A stretch of DNA of 5,152 bases from an uncultured Prevotella sp. Its GTDB lineage: Bacteria > Bacteroidota > Bacteroidia > Bacteroidales > Bacteroidaceae. The stretch is from NCBI GenBank assembly GCA_946623195.1, contig CAMOQW010000098.1:1-5152 (forward strand). The letters are read 5' to 3'. The position numbers were made by a program, and so were the translations under genes. The notes under the pieces are model-generated. The model worked only from the letters and a program-made list of their open reading frames with translations. It was not told where the DNA came from and searched no databases. Shown in pieces: positions 1-5,152 of the stretch; position 1 is the first letter of the stretch, and every line of letters begins with the position of its first letter.

Positions 1-40
1 GTTTGTTTCATTTTATTTCTTATTTGCTATGTTTATAGGC

Positions 41-2668
41 TTACATGGAGAAAACCTTCTTTCCCTCGAAGTAGGTGGCAGCAGGCTTGGCTTCGTGGAT
101 CTCATTGGCCGGGCACGACAGCACGTCCTTGGTGACGAGCAAGAAGTCGGCATACTTGCCGGTCTTGATGCTGCCTCTCTCATCCTCGATGAACATCTGC
201 TTGGCAACGTTGAGGGTCAGGGCGGCGAGGGCCTGTTCGCGGGTCAGCAGTTCTTCGGGCCACCATGGGGTGTCGTCCTCGCCGTGAAGTTGCCCAGTCA
301 CAGCAAGCTCCATCACGCCAAACGGATCGTCGGGACTGCCGCTTGTTGCCGGATAGTCGGTGTGAGAGCACATGGTTATGCCGTTGTCGAAATATGATTT
401 CATCGGATATGACTTGTCCTCCTGTCCTACAGGTGCCAGTCCCTTCTCCCGGATATAGCCGGCCAACCAAGAGGGGCCGCGATGCCACAGCATGCCCGCA
501 ACGACATATATGTCGTGGTCGGCCATCCGCTGATAATCCTGTGCATTGACGTTACGTGCGTGTACCAGCGTATTGCGCATTTCGTCCCTTCCGCCATTGG
601 CATAGGCACTGACAACGTAATTGACAGCCTTGTTGCCCATTGTGTGTATGTGCATGGTCATATCGATGGCATTCGTCTTGCGCGTGATGTCTGTCAGCTC
701 CTCTTCTGTCCAGTTGGCGAGACCCTGGTGACCGTCAGGATAGAGTGGCTCCACAAATCCTGTGCCACCTTCGACCGTACCGTCCATGAAGAGCTTTAGC
801 CAGTTGGTCTTTACACGTGTGGTGGCGAATTGCTGGACTGCAGCGGCCTTGGCCAAGGACTCGTCCACATTCATCCAGCTTTCCATCTCATAGCTCAGAC
901 CCAGCACGAATTTCATGTCGCCGGCCTTGTCCATCTGCTGGGCGGCCCTGTAGAAATTGTCGTTATAGAAATAGTTGCCCCAACCGTCGACATACATGGT
1001 GTAGCCCTCCGACAACAGCTGCTCCTGGATTTTGACCATATTGGCCTTTGCCACGTCAACGGTATAGAGGTTGTCATTGTCGAGGAAGGAACGTGTGTAG
1101 GTGCCAGCCTGCTCCTTCAGCAGTCCGGTAGGCGTACCGTCAGGCCCCATCACAATCTCGCCGCCGCGAATGTCTTTCTCCTTTTTAAGCACCGTGCCGT
1201 CGGCCTTCATAATGCCGGCCTTGACCAGGCAGAGGGTGTTGGCCAGTCCCTTGTGGCCTTCGTCATCCGCGAAGTAAATGGGAATGTCGCTGCAGATGGC
1301 GTCCAGCTGCTGTCGGGTGGGCATCTTCTCAAGGAAGCCTATATAATTCCAGCCGAAACCGAAGACGGTCTTCACCCCTGTCTCCTTCGCTTTCTTGACA
1401 GCGGTGGGAACTGTTTCATTCAAGAACTTCTCTGGGTCAAATTTATCAGTGACTATTGTTCCGACAGACGGCAAGGCGACACCCATGGAATAGTGTGCGT
1501 GGCCATTGCCGCAACTGGGCATTACAAGTCCTTTTCCGCTGTAGTCGATGACCTCAGTCTTGCCAGACTCGATGAAAGCCTCGGCCCCCGCCTTGTCGCC
1601 TACGTACACGTATCTGCCGTCTTTCACGGCAAAGGCTTCTACCTTCTGATTGTCCTCTGAAGTGAAAATCTTGCCATAGACCACGAGGTCTGCAACGGTC
1701 TTTACACGGTCTTGTGGCATGTACCTTTTGTAGGTTGCGATGCGCTTCGCCACGTTATCCTTGATATTGTTATAGAAGTAGGTGTAGTCGTTGTCGTGAC
1801 GGGCATCCGGGCCGAAGAACTGAGCAGCGACCTTGATGACCTCCTCTGGCATTGGTGGAATCTGTGCGTTCGTCACGACTACACCGCGCGCAAGATTGAT
1901 CTGCGCGTCAACACCGATGTCGGCTATCTTTGCCTCGCCGGTATTCTCGTCCTCCACCAGCGATCCTAAGTTCAGGCTTGCCGGTGCGTAGGTCTCGTCG
2001 AGTTTCCAGTTCAGCGGGTTGATGCAGATTCCGTGTGGCAGCATGGCACAGTTTGGTGCGTTCTGCTCCATATTCTTGGGTCCCTCGGTGTTCCAACTGA
2101 CGATAACGCCTGCATCGGTCTCGCCCGTGGCAAATTTCAGGTGCGGATAGGACTCCAGGTCTTCCTTCGTAATGGAGTAGCCAATGACGTAGGCGGCGAC
2201 CATGCGCTCGTAGCGGTCAGGGTGCTTCTTGAAGTATTTCTTCAGTACGAGCCTGACGATGGCCGAGCCCTGGCTGTGACCTGTGATGATGAACGGCCGC
2301 CCCTCGTTGTAGTGCTCGAAATAGTAGTCGAGTGCGGCAGTAATGTCGTCGTAACACTGGCCGGAAATGGCTGCGTCAATGTTTCCCGTCTTTTTGTACA
2401 CCTCACCCGCATAGCGCAAGCCAGACTGGCGGTAATAGGGTACAAACACGTTGGTGGAGTCCTCATACACGCTTGCGTGTGCATTATATTCGAGCACCAC
2501 GCCCTGCAGCATCTCTTCGTTGTCGAGTGTGGCATAGTCGGGAGCTCCCTCCACGAGACTTCCCATAATGTATTCTGTTGCATAGATGTAGAACGTGTCA
2601 ACATCCTTGGTGATTTCCGGAATCTGGTACCAATTGGCCTTCCGAGAGTAATCGATCTTTTCCTTCAT
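41..2668 (-). CDS. DUF3089 alpha/beta-hydrolase fused to YtcJ-type amidohydrolase
   Basis: This is a two-domain hydrolase of about 875 residues, numbered here from the ATG at 2668. Residues 1-318 resemble DUF3089, a lipase-like alpha/beta-hydrolase family: the nucleophile elbow GHSQGS is at 130-135 (Ser132), and a conserved late His291 sits in RHDNDYTYFYNN. Residues 324-875 resemble amidohydrolase family 3 (YtcJ or N-substituted formamide deformylase type). They carry the metal-binding HAH pair (His390, His392), KLFMDG (Lys625), HIHTMG (His675), VHARNV (His703) and SHTDYP (Asp771), ending in the typical GSIKTGKYADFLLV strand. Both active sites therefore look intact. No signal peptide is visible, so a cytoplasmic location is likely. 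Upstream in-frame starts exist (ATG 2713, TTG 2719), but those codons are AT-rich, unlike the rest of the gene, and homology starts just after Met-2668. The gene lies downstream of the AraC regulator gene on the same strand, with its own -7 box. The substrate is unknown; ester or amide hydrolysis is inferred from the families. Confidence 0.88.
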   Translation of the reverse strand: MKEKIDYSRKANWYQIPEITKDVDTFYIYATEYIMGSLVEGAPDYATLDNEEMLQGVVLEYNAHASVYEDSTNVFVPYYRQSGLRYAGEVYKKTGNIDAAISGQCYDDITAALDYYFEHYNEGRPFIITGHSQGSAIVRLVLKKYFKKHPDRYERMVAAYVIGYSITKEDLESYPHLKFATGETDAGVIVSWNTEGPKNMEQNAPNCAMLPHGICINPLNWKLDETYAPASLNLGSLVEDENTGEAKIADIGVDAQINLARGVVVTNAQIPPMPEEVIKVAAQFFGPDARHDNDYTYFYNNIKDNVAKRIATYKRYMPQDRVKTVADLVVYGKIFTSEDNQKVEAFAVKDGRYVYVGDKAGAEAFIESGKTEVIDYSGKGLVMPSCGNGHAHYSMGVALPSVGTIVTDKFDPEKFLNETVPTAVKKAKETGVKTVFGFGWNYIGFLEKMPTRQQLDAICSDIPIYFADDEGHKGLANTLCLVKAGIMKADGTVLKKEKDIRGGEIVMGPDGTPTGLLKEQAGTYTRSFLDNDNLYTVDVAKANMVKIQEQLLSEGYTMYVDGWGNYFYNDNFYRAAQQMDKAGDMKFVLGLSYEMESWMNVDESLAKAAAVQQFATTRVKTNWLKLFMDGTVEGGTGFVEPLYPDGHQGLANWTEEELTDITRKTNAIDMTMHIHTMGNKAVNYVVSAYANGGRDEMRNTLVHARNVNAQDYQRMADHDIYVVAGMLWHRGPSWLAGYIREKGLAPVGQEDKSYPMKSYFDNGITMCSHTDYPATSGSPDDPFGVMELAVTGQLHGEDDTPWWPEELLTREQALAALTLNVAKQMFIEDERGSIKTGKYADFLLVTKDVLSCPANEIHEAKPAATYFEGKKVFSM

Positions 2669-2735
2669 AAATTTTGCTGCTTTTAAATATTGGTTACAAA
2701 TGCGTAATGTCATGACCAAGTAATGGTTTCATTTG

Positions 2736-2743
2736 CAAAAGTA
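2736..2743 (-). promoter_or_regulatory. Bacteroidetes -7 box for the hydrolase gene
   Basis: On the minus strand this reads TACTTTTG, an exact match to the Bacteroidetes -7 consensus TAnnTTTG. Transcription would start near 2731, giving a leader of about 60 nt to the ATG at 2668 (about 17 nt to the ATG at 2713). No TTTG -33 element is present 19 bp upstream; the sequence there is only T-rich. A good -7 box with a poor -33 box is what an activator-dependent promoter would show, and the tandem repeat just upstream fits that reading. Confidence 0.6.
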
Positions 2744-2789
2744 AGCATAATTCCCCATAAAAAATAGTCGTGAGCACTTGGTGCAGCAG

Positions 2790-2829
2790 ATTTTGCTGAT
2801 TCTGAAACAATATTTTGCTGATTCTGAAA
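2790..2829. repeat. Tandem 18-bp direct repeat, probable AraC-type operator
   Basis: ATTTTGCTGATTCTGAAA occurs exactly twice, at 2790-2807 and 2812-2829, separated by 4 bp, giving a 22-bp period (about two helical turns). AraC-family activators commonly bind direct repeats of about 17 bp spaced by two turns. The repeat sits between the stop of the AraC-type regulator gene (2836) and the -7 box of the hydrolase gene, roughly 60-100 bp upstream of the predicted start of transcription. An imperfect third copy (14 of 18 matches) lies at 2671-2688, in the leader right next to the ATG at 2668. The repeat itself is seen directly; binding by the neighbouring regulator is inferred. Confidence 0.7.
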
Positions 2830-2835
2830 AACGGC

Positions 2836-3993
2836 CTATGATTCCTTACCCATCTCGCGCATCCAGGCTGTCACGGTCTGTCCCTTCAGTTGCTTGAATG
2901 CGGCACTGAAGGTAGTGTAGCTTCGGTAGCCACTCTCGAAAGCCAGTTGTCTGGCGGTGATGTGGCGCTGGGTAGCAACTGCCTGACGGTAGAGACTCAT
3001 AAACCGGTCGATACGCAAACTGTTGATATAGGCGTTATAGGTCATACCCTGACGGGAGAAATACTGGCTGAGATAGAGACGGTTGGTGCCAATGGCTTTG
3101 GCCAGCTGAGAGATGGACAGGTCGTGCTGCAGGTAGAGCTGAGAATCTATGCAGTGTTTTTGCAGCAAGGGACCGATTTTGTCGTGAATGGTTTGTGGAA
3201 CCTCACAGTTGTCTACGCCTTCCGGCGGGCATTGGCAAATCCCATCCTCAAGGGAACCGCCTGCTGGCTCCTGTTCCTGGGTTACGGCCTTGTCCTCTAT
3301 ACTTAGGTCGCTTAATGTTTCTATCCGCCACACGAGGAAGCAGACAAGTATAATACAATCCAGCTGCGTGATGTATTTATAGGCCGGAACTATAGCTTCA
3401 AGTGTATAAAGGAAAAGTACTAACATAACAACTGCCAGTACCACAAAACTTTGCCACATTTCCTTATGCTCCAGATCGGCATAGTTATCGCATAGCCAAC
3501 GGCCGTATTGCCGCACCTCGCGTACCATATATACTATTAAGCCGATGCAAAGCAACAGATAATAGGCAAATAATACCGGTAAAAGGGCATCACTACGGTT
3601 GACACAGCATATCACCAGCCCAACGACGATTGGCATGAACATCACAAAGACAGGCCATAGCGGACGCCTGCGGTCTTGTAGCATAGAGAGCAATACGACG
3701 ATTGCAAAAGGGAAAAGCGTCATGAAATCGAGTGTACCACCTATGGTATTGCACAGCATGATATCTGCAGCAGAGGTGAGATAGAAAATGGGCAGATACC
3801 ACAGGTGGCTCAGTGTCAGGCTGGCAAAGAAGGCGGCAGCCCATCGGCGTAAGTGCACTGGCGAAGTGATGTCTGGGGCTATGGCATTGCTCCGGCGGAA
3901 CAGCAGATAGCAGCATGCTACTAAAGACAGCATGGCCGATGCCCCATAAAGTATCGTGTAGAGGTCATCTTCTCGAATCAATTGCTCGAACAT
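2836..3993 (-). CDS. Membrane-bound AraC-family transcriptional regulator (7TM-HTH)
   Basis: This 385-residue protein has an N-terminal membrane half and a C-terminal AraC DNA-binding domain. Hydrophobic segments appear at roughly residues 11-32, 51-72, 86-105, 113-131, 137-157, 180-200 and 207-223, suggesting seven helices. A charged, Glu-rich linker (about 228-265) follows. Residues 270-385 carry two helix-turn-helix units: DLSISQLAKAIGTNRLYLSQYF (291-312) and TARQLAFESGYRSYTTFSAAFK (346-367), with the conserved YINSLRIDR linker helix between them. The layout suggests a one-component system that senses an envelope or membrane signal and acts on DNA from the membrane. The start ATG is 6 bp after the KilA-N stop, and no -7 box was seen just upstream, so the two genes are probably co-transcribed. 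The likely target is the hydrolase gene next to it, through the 2790-2829 repeat. The ligand is unknown. Confidence 0.88.
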   Translation of the reverse strand: MFEQLIREDDLYTILYGASAMLSLVACCYLLFRRSNAIAPDITSPVHLRRWAAAFFASLTLSHLWYLPIFYLTSAADIMLCNTIGGTLDFMTLFPFAIVVLLSMLQDRRRPLWPVFVMFMPIVVGLVICCVNRSDALLPVLFAYYLLLCIGLIVYMVREVRQYGRWLCDNYADLEHKEMWQSFVVLAVVMLVLFLYTLEAIVPAYKYITQLDCIILVCFLVWRIETLSDLSIEDKAVTQEQEPAGGSLEDGICQCPPEGVDNCEVPQTIHDKIGPLLQKHCIDSQLYLQHDLSISQLAKAIGTNRLYLSQYFSRQGMTYNAYINSLRIDRFMSLYRQAVATQRHITARQLAFESGYRSYTTFSAAFKQLKGQTVTAWMREMGKES

Positions 3994-3999
3994 GATTTT

Positions 4000-4614
4000 T
4001 TACTTCAACAGTTTTCTACCTTTATTTCCTTCCAGCACTTGCATTTGCTGGATAGCAATCTGGTTCAGTTTCACAAGTCTTTCGCCCTGTGGTACTCCAT
4101 CATTGATAAGCACAGCATTGATATTCTCCATATTCGACAGGCATATCAATTCGTTGATGGTGGCATAGTCACGGATATTGCCTTTTAGGTCGGGATTTGC
4201 CTCTCGCCATTGCTTGGCGGTCATCCCAAACATGGCCACGTTAAGCACATCTGCCTCTTCTGCATAGATATCGGTTTGGGCAAAAGTTCCTCCATAGCGT
4301 CCTGCTTGCGAAACAATCCCAATGACATTAGTGGCCTCAATCCAACGAGTAGGCGAAAGCGTGAAAGCATTCAAACCAGCCTCTTTTCTAAACCCCTCGA
4401 ATTCGAGGGGTTTAAAATTTGGGTTGTGAAGAGTCTCCCATATACCAAGAAATTCCACGGTATTGCGGTTACGCATCCAGTTAGCTATAACTCCGTTGGG
4501 GTCTGCGGCATTTTTCTGCCTAGCGATGTCTGTGATGCTAATGTAATCTATACCATCTTTTGACATAGTCTTGATAGCTACATCTTTAACGATAATCTCA
4601 TTCTTCTTTGCCAT
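4000..4614 (-). CDS. KilA-N domain protein, apparently with an internal deletion
   Basis: This 204-residue protein resembles the chromosomal KilA-N proteins of Bacteroidales. KilA-N is a DNA-binding domain first known from phage and large DNA viruses. Recognisable stretches are YISITDIARQK (24-34), NWMRNRNTVEFLGIWE (45-60), LNAFTLSPTRWIEATNVIGI (81-100) and SQAGRYGGTFAQ (102-113). The C-terminal part has DVLNVAMFGMTAKQWREANP (122-141) and VKLNQIAIQQM (181-191). From memory of the family, about 65-75 residues (the AFEFASWISVEFKLYL region and the following linker) normally lie between GGTFA.DI and the DVLN.ALFGMTAKQW block. Here Asp115-Ile116 runs straight into that block in frame, so DNA binding may be altered. 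Residues 68-75 (KPLEFEGF) are encoded by a perfect palindrome. The gene has its own -7 box 30 bp upstream and precedes the AraC regulator gene by 6 bp. Its role is unknown. Confidence 0.85.
   Translation of the reverse strand: MAKKNEIIVKDVAIKTMSKDGIDYISITDIARQKNAADPNGVIANWMRNRNTVEFLGIWETLHNPNFKPLEFEGFRKEAGLNAFTLSPTRWIEATNVIGIVSQAGRYGGTFAQTDIYAEEADVLNVAMFGMTAKQWREANPDLKGNIRDYATINELICLSNMENINAVLINDGVPQGERLVKLNQIAIQQMQVLEGNKGRKLLK
4389..4414. repeat. Perfect 26-bp palindrome inside the KilA-N gene
   Basis: Every base from 4389 to 4414 pairs with its partner around a centre between 4401 and 4402. The core is CCCCTCGAATTCGAGGGG, flanked by TAAA and TTTA. It therefore translates as KPLEFEGF on both strands in the matching frames. 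In RNA it could fold into a 13-bp stem with essentially no loop. It lies over residues 68-75 of the KilA-N protein, a segment I recall as conserved in general character (NP.F...EF.G) in relatives. Confidence 0.9.
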
Positions 4615-4639
4615 AGGATAGTCTCTAATATAAATTATG

Positions 4640-4656
4640 TGTGCAAAGGTAGCACA
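4640..4656. promoter_or_regulatory. Inverted repeat around the KilA-N -7 box
   Basis: The minus strand reads TACCTTTG at 4651-4644, an exact TAnnTTTG -7 box, with no clear -33 TTTG. Transcription would begin around 4639, leaving a leader of about 25 nt before the KilA-N ATG at 4614. The box is framed by a 5-bp inverted repeat: TGTGC at 4640-4644 and GCACA at 4652-4656, 7 bp apart. A protein bound here would block the promoter, so this is a candidate operator, perhaps for autoregulation. The -7 box is the stronger part of the call; the operator is a guess from symmetry. Confidence 0.5.
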
Positions 4657-4701
4657 AAAACATGAGACGAAAGAACAATAGGCGAAAAATCCCTCATAAG
4701 T

Positions 4702-4732
4702 TTTGTAATTTCGTTTTTCCTGTGTACCTTTG
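4702..4732 (+). promoter_or_regulatory. Strong Bacteroidetes promoter TTTG-N19-TACCTTTG
   Basis: TTTG at 4702-4705 and TACCTTTG at 4725-4732 are separated by exactly 19 bp, matching the full -33/-7 Bacteroidetes sigma-70 consensus. This is the best promoter in the window. Transcription would start near 4737 and run rightward through a hairpin-rich stretch toward elaA at 5002, giving a leader of about 265 nt if there is no termination. It diverges from the KilA-N promoter. Confidence 0.7.
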
Positions 4733-4736
4733 CCCC

Positions 4737-5001
4737 CGACAATGAGTCATTCTTGCGTCCCTTCGGTAGCAAGCGAGCGGAGCTCGAGCGGAAACAGGCT
4801 GGTGGCTCAGCGTCGAGTGGTCTTACAATACGCATATCGCGGCAGAATACGGAAATCAGAAGGTTTCCAAATTGTAACCTCGAAAACTGCGTTATCTCCC
4901 AAACCTCCGATAAACAAAGATGGTTTGAGATTTCTTCCAAAGTTACGAAAAAAAGAGGAAGAATCCAAATTTATGTGTAACTTTGCAGCAAAATTTTAAA
5001 T
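4737..5001 (+). other. Transcribed, structured stretch upstream of elaA; no convincing gene
   Basis: The 387 bp between the KilA-N gene and elaA (4615-5001) contain promoter boxes and little convincing coding sequence. Just after the predicted start of transcription, short hairpins follow each other: CTTGC/GCAAG at 4752-4756 and 4769-4773 (12-nt loop), CGAGC-GGA-GCTCG at 4774-4786 directly abutting it, and GCTG/CAGC at 4798-4801 and 4808-4811. An open frame from the ATG at 4742 to the TAA at 4999 (85 codons) ends 2 bp before elaA. Its Arg/Ser/Lys-rich sequence has no recognisable domain, and it contains the elaA-proximal -7 box, so I do not call it a gene. The stretch could be a long 5' leader, a small RNA, or part of a dispersed intergenic repeat. 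Confidence 0.35.
4978..4985 (+). promoter_or_regulatory. elaA-proximal -7 box
   Basis: TAACTTTG matches TAnnTTTG and lies 16 bp before the elaA ATG at 5002. No TTTG is present 19 bp upstream; that sequence is purine-rich. It would give a very short leader of about 12 nt. It may be a second, weaker start for elaA beside the full promoter at 4702-4732, or a chance match. Confidence 0.4.
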
Positions 5002-5152
5002 ATGGTACTCGAGCAAGAATTAGTTTTGCACAAGAAATCATTCCAGGAGTTGACAGTGGATGAGCTATACGAACTCTTGAGGGTGCGTAGCGAGGTGTTC
5101 GTGGTAGAGCAGAATTGCGTCTATCAGGATATGGACGGCGATGACCAGAAGT
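5002..5152 (+). CDS. elaA: ElaA-like GNAT acetyltransferase, 5' part only
   Basis: The open frame starts at ATG 5002 after the A-rich leader typical of Bacteroidota and is cut by the window end after 50 codons. The visible N-terminus includes LTVDELYELLRVRSEVFVVE (residues 17-36) and QNCVYQDMDGDDQ (37-49). RxxVFVVEQNCxYQDxDGDD is the signature start of ElaA, a GNAT-fold acetyltransferase family that uses acetyl-CoA; the physiological substrate is not settled. The acetyl-CoA-binding motif lies beyond the window, so activity cannot be judged here. The gene runs opposite to the other three and is probably functionally unrelated to them. Confidence 0.85.
   Translation, partial: MVLEQELVLHKKSFQELTVDELYELLRVRSEVFVVEQNCVYQDMDGDDQK

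Noticed and set aside
1..40. Terminator downstream of the hydrolase gene
   Set aside because: The 40 bp are AT-rich but contain no clear inverted repeat; any terminator may lie outside the window.
830..1660. 276-codon open frame on the plus strand inside the hydrolase gene
   Set aside because: It is fully antisense to the conserved amidohydrolase domain, shows no recognisable motif, and follows from codon-position bias of the real gene.
2033..2686. 217-codon open frame on the plus strand opposite the DUF3089 domain
   Set aside because: It is antisense to the region holding GHSQGS and other conserved residues; hydrophobic low-information sequence typical of a shadow frame.
2669..2719. N-terminal extension of the hydrolase from TTG 2719 or ATG 2713
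   Set aside because: The codons are AT-rich and unlike the rest of the gene, no homology is expected there, and an A-rich leader typical of this phylum precedes ATG 2668. It cannot be excluded; the ATG at 2713 stays possible.
2774..2798. Small hairpins GCAC-TTG-GTGC and CAGCA-GATTT-TGCTG as a terminator for the AraC regulator gene
   Set aside because: The stems are only 4-5 bp, overlap each other and the first direct repeat, and lack a T-run after a strong stem in the minus-strand direction.
4635..4940. 101-codon open frame on the minus strand in the intergenic region
   Set aside because: It overlaps both divergent promoters and the hairpins, has no domain, and would have to be read through the KilA-N promoter; more likely an open frame in non-coding DNA.

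Overview
The window looks like Bacteroidota DNA, most likely Prevotella-like. Several upstream regions carry the Bacteroidetes sigma-70 -7 box TAnnTTTG. Starts lack a Shine-Dalgarno sequence and sit behind A-rich leaders. A membrane-anchored AraC-type regulator and a KilA-N protein of a type familiar from Bacteroidales fit the same picture. The genus is an inference from protein style, not a demonstrated match.

Layout: three genes run leftward. A KilA-N domain gene (4000-4614) is followed after 6 bp by a seven-helix membrane AraC-family regulator (2836-3993). A long gene (41-2668) follows after about 170 bp of regulatory DNA. It encodes a two-domain enzyme: an N-terminal DUF3089 alpha/beta-hydrolase joined to a C-terminal YtcJ-type amidohydrolase. 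At the right edge an elaA-like GNAT acetyltransferase gene runs rightward from 5002 and is cut by the window end. Between the KilA-N gene and elaA lie 387 bp (4615-5001) with divergent promoter-like boxes and a hairpin-rich stretch.

How it may work: the membrane AraC regulator probably senses a signal at the envelope and activates the neighbouring hydrolase gene. The strongest local support is an exact 18-bp direct repeat with a 22-bp period (2790-2829), just upstream of the hydrolase -7 box. That is the geometry expected of AraC-family half-sites. The hydrolase carries both recognisable active sites, so it could act in two steps on one substrate (ester, then amide or cyclic bond), but the substrate cannot be read from sequence.

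Oddities: the KilA-N protein appears to lack about 70 internal residues relative to the family layout as I remember it. Its gene contains a perfect 26-bp palindrome centred on GAATTC. A strong TTTG-N19-TACCTTTG promoter at 4702-4732 drives no convincing protein, only a structured stretch that runs into elaA. No tRNA, rRNA, CRISPR array, insertion sequence or convincing intrinsic terminator was seen.
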